Shown here one piece after another: positions 47,005-58,848 of a DNA stretch of 64,000 nucleotides (the stretch's first letter is position 1; every line of letters begins with the position of its first letter). The notes under the pieces are model-generated. The model made no database searches and was not told where the DNA came from. It saw only the letters and a list, made by a program, of their open reading frames with translations. The stretch covers positions 46,033-110,032 of the forward strand of contig MZNV01001118.1 in NCBI GenBank assembly GCA_002081555.1, written 5' to 3'. This stretch comes from Protostelium mycophagum (taxonomy: Eukaryota > Evosea > Variosea > Protosteliida > Protosteliaceae). The translations under genes and the position numbers were made by a program.

Positions 47005-49174
47005 TCAGAGGCGACTGTTTATAGGGTGCGTCTGCCACATCCCGCTGCTGCCATACAGATTCGGATTGTTTTTAGTCATCTCTCCTCTGAGATCACAAGA
47101 CATCAACCTCTTCATCTCTTCAGTCTTCAGATTTGCCGCCAAAAGGTGAGCGAGTTTAGTGTATGCTGCCTCACAGGTCATGTCGTAGCCAGAGATGATG
47201 CCGAGCTTCGCTAATTGAGATCCTGTGTTCTTCAACATTCAATGTTCAATGCGACTTGAAACATCTTTGTTGATCTGCTGAGCAGACCTGCAATGTGTAC
47301 AAATCACTGGATCTACAAAGAGGCATCACCTGCTTGGTACAGGCCCAGATCGATGGTGCCACTGTGACACTGAGTGACACAGACGATGATGACACCTCTA
47401 TTAATAGCCTCTGACATGATCTCGAACAACTTGGGACTACACTTCGGTCAATCTACAATGGTCGATTCCTGCGTCTTTGGGAGTTTGACGCGAAATCATG
47501 AAATCTCTGACCTTCCTTGGGGCATGGTACCAACACCATATACTTGAAGAATGAGTCCTTGTAGTGGGGGCCTCAAAACGTTCTGCACAATCTGCACAGT
47601 TAATCTCATTTTGATTCGTATATATTTATAGTTTTCGAGGCAATATATTTATTGAAGAGAATGCACGCCAAATGAGGTCAGTTTCTTTGTGTTTGCGGGT
47701 TCGCTGCGGGCATCTTTGGGATTTTTGTGCGTGGTTCTGGTGATCTATGCCAAAATCGAATGAAAAATACACTTTGAGATGCATGCATCTCGTGGTTGCG
47801 GCTTTGCTGCAAAGGATTTCTGTGCCCGTTGCAAGAAAATAAACTTCAATACCCTTTCTTTCAAATCTTTGGTGGCACAATTTGATTTTGCCAAATACTA
47901 AAAATAGACTCTGATTCCACCGTCTACAATTCTGTAAACGACCCCACCTCCTCAGAAAGTCCGGGCAGCATGCGCAAGACGGCGCAATTTCTGCTGAATT
48001 TTCTGTGAATTCTAAACCTGCCCTTCGGTTGTGGCAGGGTCAACTTTATGTCTAATTTGAGTTGTAGACCGAGTGTTCCGAGCGCGGGAAAATACCCGGA
48101 ACTGAAAGCTTCCAGACCCCTGAAATTTTTTAAAAATAAAAATATTTTTAATTTATTTTTGAAATATGAGGTTTCAATGGAATAAAACTCACCAGGCGTC
48201 TACCTTTGAAGTGCGGTTTCCTCTCATCAACTGGAAAAATCAAAAGTGAAAATAAAATAAATAGATAAAATAAAATAAATAAAAAGTGAAATTATTATTA
48301 TTCTTATAATCGAGGAGAAATTTTCTGTGAAAAATAGAAACATTGGAATGTGACCTTGTCGTTGAAGAAAACACAAACTTCGGGAACTTCGCAATACGCC
48401 GCGATCAGCATGGAGACGATCAGGTTCCTGCGGCCATCACTCACCACCTAAAATAGAATCAATCTAAATCTACAACTGAATCATATTCTCCAAATCACGG
48501 TAACAACCGAAGACTTTGCGGTAAGATTGAAATTTTTTGTTTCAAAAAATAAAATTATATAAAATTTGAGATTCGTTGTAGATTGTCTCCCGCTCACCTC
48601 TACAATGGGGGTACAGGCACCTGTCAAGATGACAGGTTTTCCCAGGTTCTCAAAAATAAAACTGAGTGCAGAAGCGGTGTAGGCCATCGTGTCTGTGCCG
48701 TGGATGATCACGAACCCATCATAATCATAATAAAATCGTTCGATGTCGTTGGCAATCTTCATCCAATCGTCTGGGTTCTAAAAGATTCAAAATGATGTAC
48801 ACTGTGCTTATGACACTGTCAATCGAGATAATTGGTTCTGTCTTTCTGTATATGACAAAAGTATATGACCAGGCCAGAAAAAGTGAATAACGAGTGACAT
48901 TGTGATCACCATGTCAGCAGAATCCAGGAGAGGATCATATTCCTCAAGAGACCACCTCGGCATTCTATGATTCCTCATCTCTGGCATTTGGTGCATGACT
49001 TCAGATAAGTACTTCTGAACAGGTTTATAGACCCCACCAACCCTCTTCATTCCAAGTGTTCCTCCTGATTTTGTTTAAGAAATAAAGCATTCAAGTGTCA
49101 ATTGGGTGACCTGTATATATGATGAGAACATTCTTCTCATTGATTGTTACTGGCTCTTCCTGCTGTTCAGACAT
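47005..49174 (-). CDS. L-asparaginase, type I (cytosolic ASPG family)
   Basis: Hydrolyses asparagine to aspartate and ammonia. The start at 49174 reads MSEQQEEPVTINEKNVLIIY. The first catalytic block is IIYTGGTLGMKR and the second is DGFVIIHGTDTMAYTASALS. Then come KPVILTGACTPI, LIVSMLIAAYCEVPEVCVFF, LMRGNRTSKVDAW, AFSSGYFPALGTLGLQLKLD, VLRMLPG, LQVYGVGTMPQG and SPKLFEIMSEAINRGVIIVC. The C-terminal block is MLKNTGSQLAKLGIISGYDM and ends NPNLYGSSGMWQTHPINSRL. All catalytic threonines and the Asp/Lys region are in place, but the common GSQxP reads GACTP. The last three residues, SRL, match a peroxisomal PTS1 signal. About ten exons. Confidence 0.9.
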
Positions 49175-50319
49175 GGTTTAGCCGATTGATGCAAATTTTT
49201 TCGCATATGTCAAATTTTGATCATTCGATCGTGAAAAATGAAAGATTTCGATTTGTGTGTCTTCAGAGTTAAATATGATGTGTTCACTCACCCGTGATGG
49301 GTTAGCATCAGTGTTAATAATGATCGACCACATTACACCACGAAATCTATGCACCCCAAACAATTTATTCGTAAATTAAATTTGCATCCCAATCTCCCTT
49401 CTCCAGCGTGGCTGTTCCAAAATTGGCTCAAATATTGCACGTGTCAATAAATCATTGTAAAGTTCAATAACAATTTGCAACGATGGTTTGGACATTCATT
49501 CAATTGTTCGCAGTAGGTAAACCCCTTTTCACCCCATCATGTTCCATCTCGTCGGCCCATATACAACCATTACGTCCCATTCATCGAACCATCATGTTCC
49601 ATCGTTCGGGCCATCAAGGCCGACGAACGTCCCATCACATCGGGCCGTCATGGCCCGAATGTGGAAGCATCTCTATGGGCCCGAAATTTCAGTCATGTGT
49701 GGATGAGTCAGTGCATGAGGGTCCTGGTGAGGCCATACTCAGATCATCGCATACTAACTCTTCGAAGTGGGTCTTTGGCTTGGGCAAGCTCTTTAGAATG
49801 TGGGTGGGTATGATGCAGTAGACATGAATTTGGGCAGGTGTTGCACCCCCAGGTTTAGACAACAGCTGATAAGGTGGCATAGGACAGAGATCTAAATCGG
49901 CAGCACTTTACTCTTAAAGGAACCTCTTGTGAAATTGGACGCGTCTGTGGCACAAGCATCAAAAAATCTTGTTTGCTCACGGGTTTGATCAACTACAACT
50001 CGCAATAAAATAATTCTTGGAAAAATTGGCGGTCACTGAGAAGAGCCCACATTTGCTCACAGATCTGCTGCCAAATCATAATGATATGACAATCAGAATT
50101 TTGGTGTGCAGCTCTAGCTTCATAAATGGGAGAACGCAGATGATTGCGACAGTTGATGGATAAAAGTGTACACCGAATACGTGATTAGAAAGAGGTGAAA
50201 ACGACTGCAAAAGCAGTTGGCTTCTACTTCACTGCGGCTTGAAATAATGGCGATTGTTCGTGTACAGAAATCTCACATTTGGAGCGGTATCTGAAGGAAA
50301 ATGGAAGGTGCTAATAGAC
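49175..50319. other. Spacer between divergent genes, with small repeats
   Basis: Separates the starts of asparaginase (-) and RICTOR (+). Around 49530-49670 the words CATCATGTTCCATC and CGGGCC(A/G)TCA(A/T)GGCC recur; CGGGCCGTCATGGCCCG is palindromic. A minus-strand frame at 49689-49880 (MPPYQLLSKPGGATPAQIHV...) is open for 63 residues but has no motif or splice support. No gene is assigned. Confidence 0.4.
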
Positions 50320-53300
50320 ATGTCAAACTACACTTGGGCGGAGGTGGCGCGAGAGGCACATTTTCCCATACTCCATAAAGGAGGAGTCATCTCAATGGTC
50401 TCTGAGGACCCTCCGACTTTGGATAATGTCATTCAACAATTAAATGATGAATCATCTGATCCGAAATCGCGTCTATCCATACTAAATCAACTCGTCGAAA
50501 GAGCGGAAAAGACCAAAACGAGTGATTATAATGTGGACATATTCTTAAAGAGGTCCGTATCTTGACCTTTTAAAATGAATAATGACTCTTATTAAACTTA
50601 ATGATCAACCTTTCACGTATCACAATATATTTTGACCCTAAGGGAATTGTTCCTTAGGATACAATTTCGATGCATATATTCGAAAATAACTTGACCTTCC
50701 CAGCTTGAGGACCATCCTATTAGATCCTCTTAGAACCATGAGAATTGCGAGTCTCCGCACGATGCGATATTATCTCAATGATGATACCTTCGCCAAACAC
50801 CTTTTGTCATTAGGAATCAACGTCTTTATTGCTAGGTGATCATTACATTCCTTTACATTTAAATCTGTCATCCCAAAAGATCAAGTCGAGATGTTCTGGC
50901 CCAACAGAAACAAAGGCACAACACAAAGGATGTGTCCACCCTGGTGTTCTTTCTGTATGTCCTGCAATAACATAACCTATATATATCCACGTAATATCTG
51001 ACACAATACCCACATCTTTGTTTGAGACTTTGTTGTAGATCATCAAAAACATGCAAACACAAAACCGGTAAAAATAATTTTGTCAAAAGCAATTCAAAGT
51101 TGCTAATTATAGACCAAACCACAACCAAAAATATATAATGTAGAACCTTCATATCGCAGGGAAAATCACCATAGCAACGCGGATTAATTTGTTCACAGGT
51201 CTCTTGACAAAGCGGACAAGCACAGCGAGTCCGAGAGGTACCATCGAAATTTCACCCGAATTTCATTGAAATTTCGCAGGTTACAAGTGCTCAAATTGAT
51301 AAGAAAGTGGACAGTGACATCCTGTCACACTCTTCCTTATAACTTAATACATTCTCTGGTTGCTATTGGCGAGGCTGTGGAGGACCCCCTCACCAGGATT
51401 GCTATAGAGATGGTCTGTGAGATCAGTGAGTGAAATTTCATCGAAATTTCACTGAAGATTCTGGAAAATTTCCTCTCTATTTTGTCAGCAGATTTTTCAA
51501 ATTTAAATTCAGAGATTTTTCATCGACTTTTCAAAAAATAATATCTTGATATCTCAAAACGTCAAAAGTGACATGACGAATATTCACTGAAAATTCCAGC
51601 GATGAGGTACCCCCAAGGTTCTTCCTTTTGTGGCGGGATAAAACTTTTGTTCAAATCACTGCTCGACCCCAACAACGCTGGAGTACAGGAATCCTTGGTG
51701 CAGGGTGTCCTCTATCTACTCAATGATGAGAACAGAAAGTACGTCAGGAAGACCATGGACTTGGGGCTATTATTAGCTCCTATTGCAGAATGTCACATAA
51801 GGGTCAGTTGTAGATCGTGATTTTTTAAGTACATTATCAATTCTGCAAAATCGAGAAATTCTTTTTTCCACAAGATTAGATTTTTTTGAATTTCGAAAAA
51901 TAAATTCTGAACCGGGTGTAAAATTTTCTAATTTATTTTAGGAGCCTCCCGCGTCACAAACAAACACAGCAGTAACAGATAAGAATACACAAAATGCTAA
52001 ACCAGGCACACAGACAACTGGGACAGCCGCCGTCAAGGGTAAGTTTTTTTGGTTTTCCGGGGAAGATGACGCTTCTACAACGAGACAGGAACGCAAGCAC
52101 CGGCTGGGGGTATTCGAAGCAGTAATAACGCCCCTCCGGTAATAATTTTATTATTATGATTATTAATTATTATTATTTTTAATTTTTTTCTGTCATTTAT
52201 TTGAGAATTTTGATTGAAATTCTTTCACAACATTTTTTTGGAAAAAATGCGTTAATTACCGTGAAAAACCACGGTATGGAACCGTCTTTGTAAAGGTCCA
52301 AATCTGTTACCATATGATATTTTTCCATCTACAATCAAATAATTCTTTATCACAACATTTTTTCTCACGTCACAAAAAATTATTTAAATCAAAAAAATAC
52401 AATAATTCGAAAAATATTTAATTCAAAAAATACAATAATTCAAAAATGACTTTTTGAGTGAATATTTATATTGAAAATGAGTAGCTGCCCTCAACAAACA
52501 GACCTGTCACACCCCAAAAAATCGAGAAGAAAGATGACAAGGTAAAATTGACCCGTCAAATACCGTGAATCGTCACGTCAACTGACGCGAAGAAAGGTCA
52601 GCATGAGTTTGAGAGCAGTGTGTACATTATTGAGGGGGTGGACGGGGTTAATCTTCATGTCTTCAGATCCCATGGGCCTATCTACAATCGTAAACGCATT
52701 CTACCTACCTTCCCCCGATCTCCACGTGGGTTTTTCGGGAAATTTCGCGTAGAATCATTCGAAAATTCGAAGAAAATTCTGAATTCTTTCCAGGCGCAAG
52801 TGCTGGATGCCTTGTTTGATATTTTTAGGATCACAGACATAGACAGAAACAGTGACCCCGCGGGGCCCACTTATTCCTCCGCAACAGAAGAGGACTCGTT
52901 CAGGTCTATAGGTCTCGTGGGCCTTCCCAGGTGCGTATCTCATCTACAATGACAAATTTGTTTTATCATATCAAAATTTTTTTTTCCTAAAAATTTTTAA
53001 AATTCAGGATTCGTCGTGTGAAATGGATATTCACTGAAATTTCACAGAAAAGTAAAAGGAAAACAGCACAACCTACTCAACAATTACCTGAGCATCTTAC
53101 TCGTGAGTTTTCCACGAATTTTCTCGATGTATAGCGTCCCAATTTATTGTGCCAGGTCTCTTTCATCAACTGCGGGCTCATCGATGGTCTCGTTACCTTG
53201 GGAACGAAATATTCCAAGAATATTCTGGAAAATAACGGCAATCTACAACAGAACATTGGCATGAAATCTACACTCTTATTGGGTGAAATATTATATTTAA

Positions 53301-56300
53301 CAAATGTAATGTTGCCCCCAAATCAGTGCGCGAAGGTGAGCGTTGTAGATCCTCAAAATGGAAATTTCGGTGAATTTTCAGCCGCAGAATTGAAGGGGAT
53401 CGTTTCCGTATGCAACATTTTGTCACAAAAAACCTGCCATGTCGCTCTTAACATAACACGTGCTACATCTACAACCTCTCACATTCTTTTTACACCTGGA
53501 TTTTGTATTTACAAAGTCCACATTTCGCTCAAAACCCATAATGAAATAAAAAGGTCCAAACACTACCAAAGTTGGTGGAGTTCGCCGCCTCTTTCAGTTC
53601 TCTTGACCCCAGGGTGAGGTCACGTGCATCTACAATGCTCAGCAACCTCCACTCCTACCACCACGCGAAACACTCCATGACAATATCCGACCCCTCCCCT
53701 GTACATCATAGGTATCTACAACGCCTTTTTTAATTATTTCTATTTTTAGAGTTTTTTGTTTTGATCATTCATGTGAAAATTCGCTGAAATTTCACAGTGA
53801 CTGGAAGAGGCTGAAGTCTGGGGACAGGAGACACGATCTAAAAATAGATTCTTTGAAGAAATTAGACGCACAGATGGATCACGAACATTTGAGACAGAAA
53901 ATCGCAGAATCGCAGGTGAATTTTCCAGGAAATTTACCCTCAATCTTCGCTTGAAAAATCAAATAATAAAAATATAATAAAATGACAGGTTACAAATACA
54001 AAGGACCATTCTCGCTGGAGATGGGATAACATAAGTGACCTCATAGAAGGCCCTCTCATGAACCCAGGTTTATTATTATTTCATTATTATTATTCTATTA
54101 TATATATAATAATATATTATAATATATTATTATACAGTTATATATTATTATTATATTAATGTTATTATTACTATTTTATTATTATATTATATTATATTAG
54201 TATTTTATTTTATAAACTTTCATTGAAATTTCCAGGATTACTGGCACATGCCATGAAAACGAAATTCATAAAAAGAATGATTTCGTTTTTCAGACCACAG
54301 AGCCAAGCTTTTGCCTCGTTGCCATGGACACAAGACAACGATAAGTACCGCAGGATAGGATGTCAATTGTTGCAGGTGAGTTGTAGATGTGATTGTAGAT
54401 GCACGATCTGCTTAATGATCTGACGGCGATCTAAAAGATTCTCGTTGTAGATGCGATTGAAAGAAATGTTTGTTGTAGATGTGGTTGTAGAATGACATTT
54501 CCAGGTATTGGTGTCAAGCGAGCAGGGGGCAGATCACCTAAGACATTCAAAATTAATTCCAGAAATAATTGACATCATCAAAATGGAAATAGACAATAGC
54601 CAGAACCCTGCCGTAAGTACAGTTGTAGTTTGACCTTTTCATCTATTCCAAAAATTCTTGGAATTTTCCAAAATAAAATGATGATTGAAAACGCATCATG
54701 TCGCATCGCGATGGGACCAGCAGCTTAAAAACATCATTGATGACGTCATGTAGTATAAAGAGAGGCCATTATCTGCAGACAATATGTGGAAGAAGATGTC
54801 AGCTGAATATTTTACTATTCTGGGAAGTCTAAGCGCAAGCCCAAGAGGTCTTTTTGAATTTCTATTTTCCCGCCCTTTTCATAAATTAAATTTATTTCTT
54901 CACATTCGGACAAAAATTCCACAAAAAACAAAAAAATTCAGAAAAAATTCAGAAAAATCCACAAAAGAAATTTCCAAAAAAGAAAATAAACTCCAAAAAA
55001 AAAGAAAAAAATTCAGAATATTTCACAAAAAAATTGAGGAAAAAATTGAAAACTCCCAGGGCTGGATATTCTGATGGAATTCAATATGTTGGATTTTCTG
55101 ACAGCACTTCTCGCCATTCCGGGAAGAGATGATTTATTCGCCACAATTGTAACATCCTTAGACTACACCGCGTGAGTTTTTTGTCTCGTTGTAGAATGTC
55201 AACTAAGAATGACAGGTCCATCAACACCAGAGCGTTCTTGAAAAAAGCGCTGAGTTCTTCATCAAAAGGTGAAATATCTACAAAAATTTCCCGCCAAATT
55301 TCTGCAAAAAATCTTCATAAAAGTTGTCTTGGAAAATTCGGGGAAATTTCAGGGAAAGATGTGATGACGTCATGGCAGGAACAAGGTTCAGAGCTACGAG
55401 ACATCTTCACGTCTTGGTAAGATCAAATGTACAAGATTTCTCTTCCTGGGGCATAGAGCTATTATTAGAACAGGTAACTAGGAAATTTCCAGGAAATTTC
55501 TGTCGAAAATCTCAAATTCTCTTGCCTTTTATCTGTTTAAAAAAATACAAAAATCAATCTTTGCGATTGTAGACTGGCATGTCATCATTCTGACATTTGA
55601 CAGCTGAGTGACAGCGATGTCAAAGTGTCAAAAATAGCGCTTCAAGCGCTGAACGAAGCCTGTAACCGGACTGAGAATATGGACAGTCTCATCGCTGCCC
55701 GTCCCATTCTTTTGAAACACGGTTTGGCGGGAAAACACCTCTGGCTCAGGTTTGAAATTCAAATACTATTTTTGGCGCCTTTTTTCGTCTGAATCCAATC
55801 ATGAACTTCAGCTTCCATCGAGTCCTTATTTTCAACTTGAAATTTATTTTTCAACTTGAAAGTTGTTATTTTTACTTGAAATTTTCACTCAAATTTTCAA
55901 CTTGAATCCTATTTTTCAACTTGAAAACGTTCCCATTCTGATGAAACCAGATCGTTGTCGAGGCAAGCGGGGTTCCAGAACGTCGCGCAGGCCCAAGAGA
56001 TCAAGAACGAGATGAAATTATGGCGGGAAGAATTGAATATGACATACACATTATCTATAGAGCACGATTTGAACGAAGTGTTCTCCCCATCCTCTTCACA
56101 GATGCTTAGCAAGGAGAACGAACAGTGAGTTTTCGTCGAAATCTCATGGATGACATCTTTTGTGATATTTCGCAAAGTAGTTGTGGATGACCAGGTTATC
56201 TTCTGTTTAAAATATTAGAATGATTTATATAATTTAAACGTACATTTTCTGAGGATACCAGGGACGGGGTTACCCCTCCCCCCCACTTTTATGGTGAGAT

Positions 56301-57673
56301 CGCCAAGACAGAGAGAGGATGTGAAATGTTGGAGGAGTCCAAAGACGTCGTTTCTTTCATGAACATTGCACTTGATAGAAAGGGTTGTTCCCAGACACAT
56401 CGGAGATCGGCGTTGTGGGCCCTGGTGAATATTCAATTATTTATTATTAATTTTGGCAGCATTTATTATTATTTGTTATGATTTTTTGTGTATCTACAAC
56501 AATATTTTAAAGCGGGAACGATATGTTCCGATATTTTGAGACTTTGAGACGGATTTTTGACGTGTACAGGGGCACATCGGGTCCAGCAAAACGGGATATA
56601 ATTATCTTATTAGTGAGAGGCACAAGACGAACAACATGAACGCCATAGAGATGATTGTACATCTGGCCGGTACTGACCCCTGCCTCTCCATCAGGGGGTG
56701 AGAATCTACAACGCTGTTTTTTGTCATTTTTTCCAGATTTTTTAATCTTCTGATCGTGATTCTTTCGAATTCTGTTGAAATCTCGTGGAAATCTGATCGT
56801 TCTCAGAACATGTGTGTACTTATTGGGTATGATATCAGGGGTGGAAGAGTCGAGACATCTTCTTGACGATCTGGGTTGGGAGTCTCCCGCAGACCTGTCA
56901 TCCTTAATATGCATTCCCAAAGACATCAAAAACGAACCTTTCATGAACGTGAGTATCTACAACGTTGTTTTTCGTGATTTTCGAGATTCTATAACCAAAG
57001 ACATAAATCTCTGCATCTTTAGAGATTCGCGGCAAAGCCGCGGGATGTTTGGTGATTTGCTTTGTCCCAACGAAAATCGAACACGATCCATCTGCAGAGC
57101 AATCGCAAAGGGGTGTACTGACTCTCTCAGCTGACCTCTGACGAGTACTGCGGCTCCTTCGCTTTGCTCGGTGACATACCTTACTTTGAGGAAGAAGAAG
57201 ACGCAACGAAGGAAATCTTGACCAACGTGACGCATCTGAGCAACGGAATCAGCGCCGAACCTGCATCCAGGAGTCTCAGGGTTTGTGGTTATAGACAATG
57301 ACCGCGATACGAATGATGTCTTTATGCAGGAGTTGTGTCACAGTGCTGAATAGCAGAGAATGCGTCTTTGCGGCTTTGCCGCAAACACTTGGTCAACCAA
57401 AATATAACCGTTGTAGATGATATCTTTCTTACGAATTTTGTTTAATCAAACACAGAGACTGAAGGCACAGCATCCATTTCTGTTCTCTTCTCCCCGAATC
57501 GCCCTGGAGGCCTTCAAATTGATGGGGATCTACAAGTACAGACTTGCGGTGAGGGTTTACAACGTTGTAGATACTGGGGTTAATATCTGCAGGCGAGGAG
57601 ATTCATTTACGAATTGTTTGATACGGTTCCGTGGCTTGCCACTGACTTGGACAGCCTCGTCTTTCCACAATAA
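50320..57673 (+). CDS. RICTOR: RICTOR / pianissimo, TORC2 subunit
   Basis: Scaffold of TOR complex 2, which controls actin, chemotaxis and AKT-type kinases. The start is taken at 50320 (MSNYTWAEVAREAHFPILHK). RICTOR_N armadillo part: LLDPLRTMRIASLRTMRYYL, SERLQVLKLIRKWTVTSCHT, LIHSLVAIGEAVEDPLTRIA and GGIKLLFKSLLDPNNAG. Middle: LSILLVSFINCGLIDGLVTL, LDFLTALLAIPGRDDLFATI and SLDYTASINTRAFLKKALSS (RasGEF_N_2-like). Then ILLKHGLAGKHLWLR, GFQNVAQAQEIKNEMKLWRE, HFYGEIAKTERGCEMLEESK, NAIEMIVHLAGTDPCLSIRG, TCVYLLGMISGVEESRHLLD, and the phospho-site-like end HPFLFSSPRIALEAFKLMGI followed by RRFIYELFDTVPWL. It ends LDSLVFPQ. About thirty introns, dense in GAAATTTC and GTTGTAGA words. Confidence 0.93.
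54068..54215. repeat. TAT/ATT microsatellite in a RICTOR intron
   Basis: Near-continuous TTATTA, TATATAA and ATTATTAT units fill most of one intron. Low complexity. Confidence 0.85.
55829..55926. repeat. Repeated TTTTCAACTTGAA words in a RICTOR intron
   Basis: Four copies of TTTTCAACTTGAA and one variant (TTTTACTTGAAATT) occur within 100 bases. The core TTCAACTTGAA is nearly its own reverse complement (TTCAAGTTGAA). The array lies between the exons ending GKHLWLR and starting with the splice before GFQNVAQ. Confidence 0.75.
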
Positions 57674-57803
57674 AATATTGTATGTTTAAAAGACTTTCAA
57701 CTCTTTGTGGTGTCTTCTCGGTAAGAACACGCAAAGTAGCACGGTATGTAACTGTGGAATTGTAGATGAGGAACTGTGACAAAATGCACGATCCTTTATG
57801 CCT

Positions 57804-58352
57804 TCAGAAAAGGGTTGAGAGGAGGGCGACCAAGCCGAAAGCAGCGGCGAGTCCATTGGCAGAGTTGGGGAAGCTGATCTTATCTCCACAGATGGGCTTC
57901 TGAGAAGTGTTATTCTGGTCGTCCACAATACATTTGGAGTCCTTGATTGAGCATTGTTGGGCGTACTTGATGGTGACCCCGGCAATGGCACCCGAACAGT
58001 CTTTTGTAGCAAAGATGTTGGCGCCTTCGTCGTTGGCCTGAGGTGCGGGAGAGAAGGCAGTTGCATTGACCACCATCTTGATGCCTCCCAAGCAATCGAT
58101 CTGAGGAAATTTCTTCTCAGAGGCTGCTGTTCCTGAGCAATCTTTTGATTTATAAGTGGATTGGACGGCAGTCATTCCATCTTTCACGGTCTTCACAGAG
58201 CCATCGCCTTGGGGGAAGCAGATGTTGTTGGTGAGAGCGGTACCATTAAGAGGTTGTCCTTTGCAGTCTGGGGTATTGTAGAAGTAGATTACGAAAGCGT
58301 CGGCGTTGACCAAAGCGATCAGAGCGAGGAGAAGAGCGATTGTCTTGAACAT
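57804..58352 (-). CDS. Secreted cysteine-rich surface protein, copy B
   Basis: The start at 58352 is chosen over an in-frame Met 26 codons upstream because it opens a signal peptide (MFKTIALLLALIALVNA). It encodes 182 residues without introns. The body has about ten Cys in a regular pattern (YNTPDCKGQPLN, NNICFPQGDG, YKSKDCSGTA, FPQIDCLGGIKM, FATKDCSGAIAG, AQQCSIKDSKCIVD and ICGDKISFPN). The tail SANGLAAAFGLVALLSTLF is hydrophobic to the last residue, which fits a GPI-anchor signal cleaved near Asn/Ser. Predicted cell-surface protein; no known family recognised. Nearly the same DNA as copy A and clearly related to copy C. Confidence 0.85.
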   Translation of the reverse strand: MFKTIALLLALIALVNADAFVIYFYNTPDCKGQPLNGTALTNNICFPQGDGSVKTVKDGMTAVQSTYKSKDCSGTAASEKKFPQIDCLGGIKMVVNATAFSPAPQANDEGANIFATKDCSGAIAGVTIKYAQQCSIKDSKCIVDDQNNTSQKPICGDKISFPNSANGLAAAFGLVALLSTLF

Positions 58353-58470
58353 GATTTGTTTGTTCTGGGTGAGGGCCAATGAAGATCCAGTTTCACAAGC
58401 GAAGCGAATTCTCGATTGTTTGATAATCAAACCTCGGGGATATCAAAAATTTTCCAAAAAAAACAGAATA

Positions 58471-58487
58471 AAACCCTAAACCCTAAA
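58471..58487. repeat. Two telomere-like CCCTAAA units
   Basis: AAACCCTAAACCCTAAAA lies upstream of copy B. Two units are too few to be a telomere. A single unit occurs near 10044. Could be chance or an interstitial trace. Confidence 0.5.
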
Positions 58488-58848
58488 ACGAAATATGTCA
58501 TGTGATGAGAAATTTTTCCACAGAGAACAACGAAACATGCAAGCTTGATCAACGTCTTTCGTCGAATTTTGGCGGGAAAAATATTTCCGTCTTTTTACAA
58601 TTCTATTTTTTTCAATGGTGCGCACGACCACTCACAACAGAGTACAACCACCTGGCCCTTTTGTTTGGCATCTTAGAGGAAAACAATTGGAAACAGATGG
58701 CCGTTATGCTGCTAAAAAGAGGGAATGAAGGCAGTATGAGCTTGAGGAGGTGGCTTGAAGAGAAGGCAAATAAAATTATCCTTGCAACTTTCCGGTTGAC
58801 ATTCCCTCGTGAACGCCAAGATAGTTCACCGGAGAACACATCGAACTC

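Noticed and set aside
56904-57298. Minus-strand 100-113 codon frames
   Set aside because: Antisense to RICTOR exons that match the family (TCVYLLGMISG).
58471-58487. Telomere end
   Set aside because: Only two CCCTAAA units, with genes on both sides.
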